A stretch of 64,000 bases of DNA from Microbacterium esteraromaticum (GTDB lineage: Bacteria; Actinomycetota; Actinomycetes; Actinomycetales; Microbacteriaceae), in NCBI RefSeq assembly GCF_014084045.1, contig NZ_CP043732.1:1612001-1676000 (forward strand), in the 5' to 3' direction. Under the pieces are notes generated by a model, which saw only the letters and a program-made list of their open reading frames with translations, searched no databases and was not told where the DNA came from. A program made the position numbers and the translations under genes. Positions 25,613 to 33,418 of this stretch are shown in pieces. Positions within the stretch are counted from its first letter, which is position 1. The number at the start of each line of letters is the position of its first letter.

Positions 25613-26713
25613 ATGCAGAGACGGGGAACCGAGGCATGGGCGGGCTTGGCGATGCTGGTCGTGTCCGTCGGCGTGGCCGCCCCGACTCTGTTCGGAATCG
25701 ACGAGCCGGCGGTCCCCAGCTTCTGGTGGGCCACTGTGTTCCTTCTCTTTCTGGTCGGCCTCATCGTCGCGACAGCCGCTCAACGTCAGGCGATACGGCA
25801 CGGCGGCATCGTCGCAGCCGTCGGCTCCGCCTGGGTGCTGGTGATCACCGCTCAGAGCACCGGCATCTTGTTGATCCTGCTCGTCATCGCCGCGGCGACC
25901 AGTGTCTACGTCGTGCCGCTGTGGATCAGCCTCGTCATCGCCGGCCTCAACACCGCGGTGATCGCGATCATCGCGGTGCTGGGTGGTCGGGACCTGGTGG
26001 AAGGCACCATCCTCACCGGCTTCTATCTCCTGATTCAATCGGCGACCATCTTGAGCACGACTGCGCTCATCCGCGAGCAGCGTGCGCGACAGGAGCTCGC
26101 GCGGGCACACGTCGACCTGAAGGCGGCCAGCGTGCTGCTCTCCGAATCCGCCAGAACGATGGAGAGGCTGCGGATATCGCGCGAACTGCATGATCTCATC
26201 GGCCACCAGCTGACGGTGCTGACCTTGGAATTGGAAACGGCCCGCCATGTCGACGAGGCGAAAGCCCGGGTGCACACGGAACGGGCGAACGAGGTCGCGC
26301 GCGCGTTGCTGAGAGATGTCCGCGACACTGTCGGGCAGATGCGCACAGAGGCACCTGACCTCGAGCGGGCGCTGCGGGAGATGACCGATACCCTGCCAGG
26401 GCTCGAGGTCACGATCGACGTCGCGCCGAACGTCCACGTGGGAGAACGTGAGACGACGGCGCTCCTCCGCGCTGCGCAGGAGGTCGTGACCAACACACTT
26501 CGCCACGCCGACGCTCGCGAACTGTGGATCGAAGTGAGGCGGGACCGGGACAGCACGGTGATCCTCCGTGCCCGCGATGACGGCCGCGGGGCGACGCAGG
26601 TCCATTTCGGCAACGGTCTGCGGGGCCTTCGAGAACGGTTCGAGGAACTCGGCGGAGGCCTCTGGGTGGACGGAAGTGCGGGGTTCCAGGTCACCGTGAG
26701 GACGCCCGCGTGA
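25613..26713 (+). CDS. Sensor histidine kinase (NarL/DesK type)
   Basis: A 366-residue kinase. Residues ~1-155 hold five or so hydrophobic helices that form a membrane sensor. A HisKA_3 dimerisation segment follows with the phosphorylated His in RISRELHDLIGHQLTVL, then an ATPase domain with AAQEVVTNTLRHADA (N box) and DDGRG and GNGLRGLRERFEELGG. It phosphorylates the regulator encoded immediately downstream. The divergent exporter is the likely target. The start is fixed by the leaderless box at 25601. Confidence 0.9.
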   Translation: MQRRGTEAWAGLAMLVVSVGVAAPTLFGIDEPAVPSFWWATVFLLFLVGLIVATAAQRQAIRHGGIVAAVGSAWVLVITAQSTGILLILLVIAAATSVYVVPLWISLVIAGLNTAVIAIIAVLGGRDLVEGTILTGFYLLIQSATILSTTALIREQRARQELARAHVDLKAASVLLSESARTMERLRISRELHDLIGHQLTVLTLELETARHVDEAKARVHTERANEVARALLRDVRDTVGQMRTEAPDLERALREMTDTLPGLEVTIDVAPNVHVGERETTALLRAAQEVVTNTLRHADARELWIEVRRDRDSTVILRARDDGRGATQVHFGNGLRGLRERFEELGGGLWVDGSAGFQVTVRTPA

Positions 26714-27357
26714 TCCGCGTCGTCATCGTCGACGACCAGGCACTGGTTCGTCAGGGCTTCGCTGGCCTTCTCGGCGTTGCCGGCATGGAGGTCGTCGGTG
26801 AGGCGGCGGACGGCAAGGCTGCACGAGAGGTGATCGTTCGCACCCGACCGGATGTCGTCCTGCTCGACATGCGCATGCCTCGCTTCGACGGCATCTGGGT
26901 TCTGCAGCAGTTGCGCGAGGAAGACATCGACGTCCCCGTCTTGGTGCTCACCACGTTCGATGAGGACGCGCTCGTGCTGGATGCGCTGCGCTCGGGCGCG
27001 CGCGGATACCTTTTGAAGGACATCACTCTTGAGCAGCTCACGCATGCGGTGGAAACCCTCGCCGCAGGTGGGACCCTCATCGCGCCCGCGCTCACTGACC
27101 GGATGCTGCGCGCGATTCGGTCTCAGGCGCCACCGGAGGACGCGACAGCGATCGACGGCGCGCGCGAGTTGACGGATCGCGAGCTCGATGTCCTCCGCCT
27201 GGTCGCTTCCGGCTACAGCAATCGTCAGATCGGCGACGCACTGTTCCTCGCGGAAGGAACAGTGAAGAACCACGTCTCGACGATCCTCGTCAAACTCGGG
27301 GCGCGGGATCGCACCAACGCAGTCCTCCGCGCGTTGCACGATGGGCTGCTCGGATGA
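26710..27357 (+). CDS. NarL/LuxR-family response regulator
   Basis: A 215-residue regulator. The receiver domain has VVIVDDQALVR, the phosphorylated Asp in DVVLLDMRMP, the Thr in VLTTFDED and the Lys in YLLKD. The C-terminal LuxR-type helix-turn-helix is LTDRELDVLRLVASGYSNRQIGDALFL, then GTVKNHVSTIL. The GTG start overlaps the kinase stop by four bases, so the pair is coupled. Confidence 0.92.
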   Translation: MIRVVIVDDQALVRQGFAGLLGVAGMEVVGEAADGKAAREVIVRTRPDVVLLDMRMPRFDGIWVLQQLREEDIDVPVLVLTTFDEDALVLDALRSGARGYLLKDITLEQLTHAVETLAAGGTLIAPALTDRMLRAIRSQAPPEDATAIDGARELTDRELDVLRLVASGYSNRQIGDALFLAEGTVKNHVSTILVKLGARDRTNAVLRALHDGLLG

Positions 27358-27475
27358 CCCGCCTGCCCGCCTGCGACCACCTGTCTCAGGCGATCGCCCT
27401 ATCGATCGACACTCCCATCCATCACGAGGGAACGGTGCGGGTCGAGCACGCAAAAACAGGAGAATTGAGGGCCGC

Positions 27476-28051
27476 ATGGGCAACGTGATCTACTCCATGA
27501 TCGTTTCGCAGGACGGGTACGTCGCCGACGCCGACGGAGACTTCAGCTGGGCGCAACCCACAGAGGAGGCGCTCGCCTCCGTGAACGAGGAGATGAGCGA
27601 GGTCGGGACCTTTCTGTACGGGCGCCGCATGTACGACATGATGGCCGTCTGGGAAACCGACCCCGCTGTCGCGGCTCAATCAGCGGAATCGGCGCGATTC
27701 GCCGAGATCTGGAAACGGACCGACAAGGTCGTCTACTCGCGCGAGCCGACCTCCCGCACAGGGCTGCGACAGACGTTCGATCCCGCGGAGATCGCACGCC
27801 TGAAGGAAGCGACGGCACGCGACCTGACGGTCGACGGTCCGACACTCGCCGCCGAAGCGATCGCACACGGACTCGTCGACCGGATCAGTCTGCTGATCTG
27901 CCCGGTCACAGTCGGGGGTGGTCTCGCTTTCTGGCCGAAAGTCCGTATGAATCTCGAACTCCGCCGCCTCGAGCGCTTCGGGGGCGGCGTCGTCCACCTC
28001 AGTTACGACGTGCCAACCAGCGGCACTGTCGCGAAGGGAGCATCTTCGTGA
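27476..28051 (+). CDS. Dihydrofolate reductase-like protein (RibD C-terminal family)
   Basis: A 191-residue protein of the RibD-C/DHFR-like family: MGNVIYSMIVSQDGYVAD at the start, FLYGRRMYDMM and the C-terminal VDGPTLAAEAIAHGLVDRISLLICPVTVGGG. These proteins bind NADPH, but most, like this one, have no assigned substrate. The ATG follows GAATTGAGG. Its stop overlaps the GTG of the next gene (GTGA), so the two form a pair. Confidence 0.85.
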   Translation: MGNVIYSMIVSQDGYVADADGDFSWAQPTEEALASVNEEMSEVGTFLYGRRMYDMMAVWETDPAVAAQSAESARFAEIWKRTDKVVYSREPTSRTGLRQTFDPAEIARLKEATARDLTVDGPTLAAEAIAHGLVDRISLLICPVTVGGGLAFWPKVRMNLELRRLERFGGGVVHLSYDVPTSGTVAKGASS

Positions 28052-28902
28052 GGATCGCATTCATCGCAGGCTTCGGTCCCGTTGCGCAGAACCCCGGTGT
28101 CGCGCTCGACTTCTGGTCGAACGCCATGGGGATCGAGTTCGATGGGATTGTCGCGGGTCACCGCCTCCTGCCCGGTCTGGACGGCGCAGAAGCCTTCGCG
28201 CTCTGGCCGCTGAAACAGGCTGCACAGGCGACCTTCGGTGCGGACCAGTGGCCACGAGACAGGCAGGTTCCGCAAGCATGGATCGAGATCGAGGTCGATT
28301 CTTCGCGGGCGGTGGCAGAGGTCGCACAGGCACTGCGTGAGAAGGGGCAGGAGATCCTCGTCAACGTGCATGAGGAGGCGTGGGGGCGGACGACGGCCCG
28401 CCTCCTCAGCCCCGAGGGCCTTCTGGTCGGGATCTCCCACATCCCCGCATCCCACCGCACAGCAGGCCCCGATCACCCAGCACCGAAGGCTGAGCAGGGA
28501 GCTCTGAACCCTGAAGTCGACGCTCGTGCGGCGCTGAGGCTCGAGAGTCTCCTGACGCTCGAGCGTCGCGGGTGGGATGCGCTCTGCCGCTCCGAAGGTG
28601 GTTCGTTCTACGGAGAGATCATGACGCCGGAGGCGGTGATGGTGCTCGTCGACGGATCGGTGCTCGACAGACAGGCGACCGTTCACGCGCTGAATGACTC
28701 GCCCCCGTGGTCGTCCTATTCCATCGAAGATGCTCGACAGGTCCCGACCGGCGAGACCACTGCTGCGCTGGTCTACAGGGCCACGGCTCATCGTCTCGGC
28801 CGGGATGAGCCGTTCTGCGCGCTGATGGCTAGTCATTACGCGATCGTCGACGGTAAGCCGGCATTGACGCTGTATCAGCAGACTGCCATCGCCTCACGAT
28901 GA
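28048..28902 (+). CDS. VOC (glyoxalase-like) domain fused to a SnoaL/DUF4440-like domain
   Basis: A 284-residue two-part protein. Residues 1-~130 resemble a vicinal-oxygen-chelate domain: VALDFWSNAMGIEFDG, then ALREKGQEILVNVHEEAWGRTTARLLSPEGLLVGI. Residues ~160-284 resemble an NTF2-like DUF4440 domain: LLTLERRGWDALCRSEGGSFYGEIMTPEAVMVLVDG and the C-terminal YAIVDGKPALTLYQQTA. The reading frame runs through both, joined by a Pro/Ala linker. Coupled to the DHFR-like gene. No substrate can be assigned. Confidence 0.72.
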   Translation: MRIAFIAGFGPVAQNPGVALDFWSNAMGIEFDGIVAGHRLLPGLDGAEAFALWPLKQAAQATFGADQWPRDRQVPQAWIEIEVDSSRAVAEVAQALREKGQEILVNVHEEAWGRTTARLLSPEGLLVGISHIPASHRTAGPDHPAPKAEQGALNPEVDARAALRLESLLTLERRGWDALCRSEGGSFYGEIMTPEAVMVLVDGSVLDRQATVHALNDSPPWSSYSIEDARQVPTGETTAALVYRATAHRLGRDEPFCALMASHYAIVDGKPALTLYQQTAIASR

Positions 28903-29225
28903 TCACCGTCGCTCGTCAGGAAGCCACTGTCGAACAGGGACGTGAGGTCGGCTTCGCGGGGCTGCTGAGCAGGTCGTCGACGATGCTGCCGCTGGCGGCG
29001 CGGATGGGGGATCGATAGCACAGTCCGGCGGTGGCTGCAGGCAGCGCAGCAATACGGGCAGAGTCGCGGCGGGGTATCTGCCATTTCGATCGGTCCTGAT
29101 CGGAAGGCAGTCCTCATGCCGAGGGCGCCGAGGACGATGCTGAGTGTGGCGAAATGGTTGATGACGGACATCAGAGCAACCTCTCCGCGCGTAGCCTTCC
29201 CGCCGGATGTGCAGATGGCTCTCCC
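28903..29225. other. Gap with no convincing gene, possible decayed ORF
   Basis: No frame here shows a familiar protein. The best candidate is a minus-strand ORF starting at 29171, preceded by GAGAGG, whose first 20 residues form a hydrophobic segment (HFATLSIVLGALG). It then turns Arg/Pro/Cys-rich and runs into the end of the plus-strand gene, so it looks like a remnant or a chance ORF. Base composition is less biased than in flanking genes. Confidence 0.4.
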
Positions 29226-29417
29226 TCAGAGGCCCTTCTCCTGTGCGATCTTGTTGCTGCGCTGGACGAATTTTGCGCCAAGTCCCGCGAACACTACGAC
29301 AAGCGGAGTGCCCACGAGGAAGATTCCCGCCGAGAGTGATGGGAAGCCTGTCGCAAGCAGCACGAGGACTACTAGAGCCACAACGATGATTCCGATGTAG
29401 ATCAGCCAAGATCGCAT
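29226..29417 (-). CDS. Small membrane protein
   Basis: A 63-residue protein with two predicted transmembrane helices (IYIGIIVVALVVLVLLA and AGIFLVGTPLVVVFAGLGA) and a short basic tail ending QEKGL. GGAAGGAAAG precedes the ATG, which supports a real start. Orphan; no family recognised. Confidence 0.6.
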   Translation of the reverse strand: MRSWLIYIGIIVVALVVLVLLATGFPSLSAGIFLVGTPLVVVFAGLGAKFVQRSNKIAQEKGL

Positions 29418-29580
29418 AAGTCAGCTTTCCTTCCAGGTCACATTCAGAACGGTGCGGATGAACGACAGTTGATCACAGATCCACCCTTGAGGTCTTACCA
29501 CCACAGAGTCCGACCACCGCTGCAGATCCCGTTCGCGACCAGATAGGTCATGGCGACAGATCGATCCTGACGGGGCGTTG

Positions 29581-29611
29581 GAGATGATCCAGCAGGCTGC
29601 TGGATCATCTC
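29581..29611. terminator. Perfect 15-bp inverted repeat after the Abi-like gene
   Basis: GAGATGATCCAGCAG and its exact complement are separated by one base. It lies 20 bases past the stop of the minus-strand Abi-like gene and probably ends its transcript, though no T tract follows. Confidence 0.55.
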
Positions 29612-29630
29612 AGTCACCCCATGGTGGGCG

Positions 29631-30320
29631 TCACTCGGCGCGGCGGGTGGGCCGTTCTGCGATGAGGGACGGTAATGATGTCGTGACCGTGACCCACTTC
29701 TGGGCGGTCGGCGAGATCCAACCGGCCAGGTCGAGGGCGAACTGAAGATCCTTGCCGAGGTCACGCTGATGGATCGGCTCGTGGTGGGCGGCTCGGTTCC
29801 GCACGTAGTTGAGCTGTTGCATCCGGAAGGCCACGTTCTTCTGCCTTGTGCGGAGATCCGGATGCCCGAACGGAAAAGCTGCATGGGTTGAGGGGATCCA
29901 GAGCGAGGTCAGATAGCGGGATTCCACCAGGTAGCGCCAGAACCCGAGGGAGAGCTCCGCAACGACGCGACCGTGTATCTCCTTGCGCTTTCCTTTGCGT
30001 GTTGCCCGGTCGCGCGCCTGCCGGAGGTCCTTGAGCCCTTGAGCATCGACGGGAATCGTGTCGAGCCAGGATGCTCCATCACGCTTCCGCTGTGCCCAAT
30101 CGCGCAGCTGTGCGTCGAGCGCGTTTCGCGTGATCACTTCGACCATCGACGTCAGTTCCATGGCGCTGGCGGCGGCGCGCATGTTCCACTCGTAGAGTTC
30201 GAACGCGTCGGTCGTCGTGCCTCTGGTGGCGCGAACGTACGAACCCAGGCGCTCGGCGGTGACGAGGGGGAGGAGCGCGTCGTAGTCCTCGGGTGTCAGG
30301 GGTGCCCGCTCGGTTGACAT
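29631..30320 (-). CDS. Abi-like protein with HEPN RNase motif
   Basis: A 229-residue protein resembling the Abi_2/Abi-like family of the HEPN superfamily. Helical segments lead to the family signature NYVRNRAAHHEPI, which contains the RX4H motif of HEPN ribonucleases (Arg174, His179), and an upstream LWIPSTHAAF. Such proteins cut RNA and can abort phage infection or act as toxins. No antitoxin gene is visible next to it. A start at 30320 has AGGATCC upstream, and TAGCTT may be its -10. GC content is lower than in the neighbours, and it sits next to a tRNA cluster, which hints at acquisition. Confidence 0.75.
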   Translation of the reverse strand: MSTERAPLTPEDYDALLPLVTAERLGSYVRATRGTTTDAFELYEWNMRAAASAMELTSMVEVITRNALDAQLRDWAQRKRDGASWLDTIPVDAQGLKDLRQARDRATRKGKRKEIHGRVVAELSLGFWRYLVESRYLTSLWIPSTHAAFPFGHPDLRTRQKNVAFRMQQLNYVRNRAAHHEPIHQRDLGKDLQFALDLAGWISPTAQKWVTVTTSLPSLIAERPTRRAE

Positions 30321-30400
30321 TCAGGATCCTGGTCGTAAGCTAGTTCACGAAGACCCCGGAACGATCACTGGCAATGGCCACATCGCCGGGGTTTCGTCTT

Positions 30401-30475
30401 GCCACCCGGGATTAGGCTCCCGGCCCTGCGGGCGCTTCGCGTGACGGCGTCACCGGGAGCCTAATCCCGGGTGGC
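30401..30475. repeat. Perfect 23-bp inverted repeat
   Basis: Arms 30401-30423 and 30453-30475 are exact reverse complements around a 29-base loop. The arms carry the palindromic core CCCGGG and the ATTAGG/CCTAAT motif. The gap 30321-30747 holds no gene, only this repeat, a short tandem repeat and the tRNA terminator. It could be a bidirectional terminator, an operator for the Abi-like gene or the scar of a mobile element. Confidence 0.8.
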
Positions 30476-30542
30476 TCGCTGCCTTGTCGACGCGCCCTGC
30501 GCTGGGTGAGCTCGCAGTGAAGAAGGTGGAACACGCGGTGCA

Positions 30543-30564
30543 ACCGGCACAAAACCGGCACAAG
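30543..30564 (+). repeat. 11-bp tandem repeat, two units
   Basis: ACCGGCACAAA is followed immediately by ACCGGCACAAG. It lies in the gene-free stretch between the Abi-like gene and the tRNA cluster. No function is evident. Confidence 0.6.
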
Positions 30565-30686
30565 CCCCGCATGCGGCGCGTTTCGTCTCGCTTCGCTCGC
30601 TCAACGACCGGGCTTCACTCGCATAACAACGAGGCCGGAGCAACCAGGAGCGCGGCCCAGAAACCGTCCCTCACCAGGGCAAAGCA

Positions 30687-30720
30687 AAACCCTCGCGATG
30701 TAGAAGCTACGCGAGGGTTT
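30687..30720 (-). terminator. Intrinsic terminator of the tRNA operon
   Basis: On the minus strand an 11-bp perfect stem (AAACCCTCGCG/CGCGAGGGTTT) with a 12-base loop is followed by a T-rich run (TTTTGCTTTG). It lies 28 bases downstream of tRNA-Phe and ends the three-tRNA transcript. Confidence 0.8.
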
Positions 30721-30747
30721 CTGGGACCGTTGTAACGACGGTCCTTG

Positions 30748-30820
30748 TGGCTCCGACCGGCATCGATCCGGTGACCTTTCGATTTTCAGTCGAACGCTCT
30801 ACCAACTGAGCTACAGAGCC
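30748..30820 (-). tRNA. tRNA-Phe (GAA)
   Basis: A 73-base cloverleaf. The acceptor stem GGCTCTG pairs with CGGAGCC, the discriminator is A, and the anticodon loop CTGAAAA carries GAA. The T loop contains the usual TCGATGC-type sequence. The last of three tRNA genes read leftward; CCA is not encoded. Confidence 0.95.
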
Positions 30821-30889
30821 GCGCGGCACTTCGAGAACTGCCGCGTCCTAGACGAAGAGCCTCCTCGAAAGAAGGCTCATCGCTCGGAG

Positions 30890-30963
30890 CGACCCTGACG
30901 GGACTTGAACCCGCGACCTCCGCCGTGACAGGGCGGCACGCTAACCAACTGCGCTACAGGGCC
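30890..30963 (-). tRNA. tRNA-Asp (GTC)
   Basis: A 74-base cloverleaf with acceptor GGCCCTG/CAGGGTC, discriminator G, anticodon loop CTGTCAC (GTC) and T arm GCGGGTTCAAGTCCCGT. The middle gene of the tRNA cluster. Confidence 0.95.
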
Positions 30964-30989
30964 ATAACTTTTCAATTGTATCGGAAGAG

Positions 30990-31062
30990 TGACCCCAACG
31001 GGATTCGAACCCGTGCTACCGCCGTGAAAGGGCGGCGTCCTAGGCCGCTAAACGATGGGGCC
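30990..31062 (-). tRNA. tRNA-Glu (TTC)
   Basis: A 73-base cloverleaf with acceptor GGCCCCA/TGGGGTC, discriminator A, anticodon loop CTTTCAC (TTC) and T arm ACGGGTTCGAATCCCGT. The first gene of the cluster; TATGCT upstream on the minus strand near 31105 may be its -10. Confidence 0.95.
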
Positions 31063-31291
31063 GAAGAGATTCCCGGGGGTTTCCCTTGCCGACGCTCAAG
31101 CATAAGGGACGAAGAAGCGAAAAACGAAATCGGGGCGGTTCCGCTTCCATCCCGGGCGTTTCGGGTGGACGATAGAGGGGTCTCGCATGCGCGTCCGAGT
31201 GCTGCCCGAGTGCTCTGCGAGGCACGCCACCTGTTGCGGATGTGACGAATGTTGTTAGTGTTACAGCTGTGAAACCGGCGGAAGGAGCCGA

Positions 31292-32701
31292 GTGAACGAG
31301 GTAAGACTTGCGGACGCCCGATCCGCAGGCGACGACGACTGCGGCTGCACGCCGCCCCCTGCCGACCGCTCTTCCCTGCTGGCGAATTCGAAGGTCACTC
31401 GTCGTGGAGCGATCACCGTCGGCGCGCTGAGCGCCATCGCCCTCACCGCATTCGGAGTCTCCCACACCACGCAGACGGCCCAGGCCGCCGACTACCCCAG
31501 CTGGGACGACGTGCAGCGCGCCAAGGCGAGCGAGGCGGCCAAGGCCGTCGAGATCACGCGCATCGAGACGCTGATCGCGCAGCTGACCGATCAGGCTGCC
31601 GCCGCCGAGGCGGCAGCACGTAAGGCCGGCGAGGAGTTCTACGCCGCGCAGCAGGCCTACTTCGACCAGGCCGCCAAGGCCGAGGCCCTTCAGACGCAGG
31701 CCGACGAGCAGGCTCAGATCGCCGACGAGAGCGCCCGCAAGGCCGGCCAGGTCGCCAACCAGCTGTACCGCAGTGGCGGAGACGAAGCCGCCCTCGAGCT
31801 CTTCCTCTCCGAATCGTCCAACGGCGCCGACGACCTGCTGGCCCGCCTCGGCAGCATGGACAAGCTCGTCGAGTACAACCGCACCGTCGCCGAGCGCGCA
31901 GCATCCGCTCGTGACACCGCTCAGTCGCTCAGCAACCAGGCATCCGCCGCTCGAGATGAGCGCGACCGTCTGCAGAAGATCGCCGAAGAGAAGATGGTCG
32001 CGGCGCAGCAGGCAGCCGAGGCGGCACAGAACGCTCTGGAGGAGCGCCAGGCCAACCTCGTCACCCTTCAGGCTCAGCTCGCCGCCCTCAAGGACAACAC
32101 CACCGCAACGGTCGCCGCCTACCAGGAGGGCGAGCGCGTGCGGAAGGCCGAGGAGGAGCGGCGCCGCCAGGAGGAGGCCGAGCGCCTTCGCAAGGCCGCC
32201 GAGGAAGCCGCCAAGAACAACCAGGGCGGCGGTGGCGGTGGCGGTGGTGGCGGTGGCGGTGGTGGCGGTGGCGGTGGCGGTGGATCCGGCTCCGGCGCGT
32301 GGCGCCGCCCGCACGGGGGGCGCATCTCGTCTGGCTACGGGCCTCGCCCACCGCGTTGCACCAATGGCGTGTGCCGCTCGACCTTCCATCGCGGTCTCGA
32401 CTTCGCCAACGGCTGCGGTGCGGCGATCTACGCGGCGTCATCGGGTCGCGTCGACGTCGCCTGGTACAACGGCGGCTACGGCAACTACGTGCGCATCCAG
32501 CACGGCGGCGGCGTCGCCACCGGCTACGCGCACCTCAGCAGCTACGCGGTCCGCAGCGGGCAGAACGTCAGCGCCGGCCAGATCATCGGCTATTCGGGCA
32601 ACACCGGCGCCTCGCAGGGCTGTCACCTGCACTTCGAGGTGTACACCGGCGGCGGCACGACCGACCCGTACAGCTTCCTCTCGCGCCGCGGCGCTCTCTG
32701 A
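31292..32701 (+). CDS. M23-family peptidoglycan endopeptidase with coiled-coil domain
   Basis: A 469-residue secreted cell-wall hydrolase. Near the N-terminus a twin-arginine motif (TRRGA) precedes a hydrophobic signal ending AQAADYP. Residues ~70-300 are a long Ala/Glu/Arg coiled coil, as in FtsEX-type regulated hydrolases. A run of 20 glycines forms the linker. The C-terminal LytM domain has FHRGLDFA and HLHFEV, giving the zinc ligands. GTG start with GAAGGAG just upstream. It would cut peptide cross-links during division or growth. The DNA of the glycine run is a GGC/GGT repeat prone to slippage. Confidence 0.9.
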   Translation: MNEVRLADARSAGDDDCGCTPPPADRSSLLANSKVTRRGAITVGALSAIALTAFGVSHTTQTAQAADYPSWDDVQRAKASEAAKAVEITRIETLIAQLTDQAAAAEAAARKAGEEFYAAQQAYFDQAAKAEALQTQADEQAQIADESARKAGQVANQLYRSGGDEAALELFLSESSNGADDLLARLGSMDKLVEYNRTVAERAASARDTAQSLSNQASAARDERDRLQKIAEEKMVAAQQAAEAAQNALEERQANLVTLQAQLAALKDNTTATVAAYQEGERVRKAEEERRRQEEAERLRKAAEEAAKNNQGGGGGGGGGGGGGGGGGGGGSGSGAWRRPHGGRISSGYGPRPPRCTNGVCRSTFHRGLDFANGCGAAIYAASSGRVDVAWYNGGYGNYVRIQHGGGVATGYAHLSSYAVRSGQNVSAGQIIGYSGNTGASQGCHLHFEVYTGGGTTDPYSFLSRRGAL

Positions 32702-32716
32702 GCGAAGCGCATCGAG

Positions 32717-32756
32717 ACGAGAGAACCCCCGGCCACGCGGCCGGGGGTTCTCTCGT
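32717..32756. terminator. Bidirectional terminator
   Basis: A perfect 18-bp inverted repeat (ACGAGAGAACCCCCGGCC) with an ACGC loop lies between the convergent M23 peptidase and pyrophosphatase genes. Confidence 0.85.
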
Positions 32757-32780
32757 CGTGCCCGCAGCGCGGGCGCGGAG

Positions 32781-33272
32781 TCAGTGTCCTTCGTTCGCGA
32801 AGCGCTCGATGGCCTCGTCGAGGATGCGCTGCGCCTCGGCGGCGTCGCCCCAGGCGTCGACCTTGACCCACTTGCTGGGCTCGAGGTCCTTGTAGTGCTC
32901 GAAGAAGTGCGCGATCTCCTTCTTCGTGTACTCGGGCAGGTCGCCGATGTCCTGGATGTGGGCCCAGCGCGGGTCCTTCGAGAGCACGGCCACGAGCTTG
33001 TCGTCGCCGCCCGCCTCGTCGCTCATCTTGAGCACGGCGACCGGGCGGACATTCACCACGACGCCGGGGAAGATCGCGTGGTCGAGCAGCACCAGCACGT
33101 CGAGCGGGTCGCCGTCCTCACCCAGCGTGTTGTCGAAGTAGCCGTAGTCGGCCGGGTAGCCGAAGGTGGTGTACAGGACGCGGTCGAGGTGGACGCGACC
33201 GGTCTCGTGGTCGACCTCGTACTTCACGCGGCTGCCGCGCGGGATCTCGATGACGGCGTCGTGTGCGCCCAT
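32781..33272 (-). CDS. ppa: Inorganic pyrophosphatase
   Basis: A 163-residue family I pyrophosphatase that hydrolyses pyrophosphate to two phosphates. Motifs: VIEIPRGSRVKYE, YPADYGYFDNTLGEDGDPLDVLVL with the metal-binding aspartates, and KVDAWGDAAEA. Length matches the soluble bacterial enzyme. CAAGGAG lies upstream of the ATG at 33272. Divergent from tilS. Cytoplasmic and essential in most bacteria. Confidence 0.95.
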   Translation of the reverse strand: MGAHDAVIEIPRGSRVKYEVDHETGRVHLDRVLYTTFGYPADYGYFDNTLGEDGDPLDVLVLLDHAIFPGVVVNVRPVAVLKMSDEAGGDDKLVAVLSKDPRWAHIQDIGDLPEYTKKEIAHFFEHYKDLEPSKWVKVDAWGDAAEAQRILDEAIERFANEGH

Positions 33273-33406
33273 GTGCTGTTCTCCTTGAAATCGACGGGTG
33301 TCGAAAGTCGGCGGATGCCGAAAAGACGGGTGGATGCCGCAGACAAGCCTACTCGGGCGGGCTGGAGCCTCCGAGCCGCTGCGTCCTGCCCTCGAAGTGA
33401 CCGCGC

Positions 33407-33412
33407 TAGCGT
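33407..33412 (+). promoter_or_regulatory. -10 box of tilS (leaderless)
   Basis: TAGCGT, six bases before the GTG at 33419. Confidence 0.5.
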
Positions 33413-33418
33413 TGAGCC

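Noticed and set aside
29495..29884. 129-residue minus-strand ORF overlapping the Abi-like gene
   Set aside because: It overlaps the well-supported Abi-like gene in another frame and has no recognisable content; its last 18 codons alone could be a tiny peptide but lack a ribosome-binding site.
30484..30735. 83-residue plus-strand ORF before the tRNA cluster
   Set aside because: It runs through the tRNA terminator, has no ribosome-binding site and no protein-like composition.
30321..31062. Integrated element with att sites at the tRNA genes
   Set aside because: No integrase gene and no duplicate of a tRNA 3' end is visible in the window, so an element boundary cannot be supported.
31240..31290. 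MtrA or c-di-AMP riboswitch control before the M23 peptidase
   Set aside because: The TTACAGCTGTGAA region is only a weak palindrome, and the short upstream gap shows no convincing riboswitch fold.
32088..32441. Minus-strand ORFs rich in Pro or in Arg/His opposite the glycine run
   Set aside because: They are antisense shadows of the GGC/GGT repeat in the M23 peptidase gene and have no start signals.
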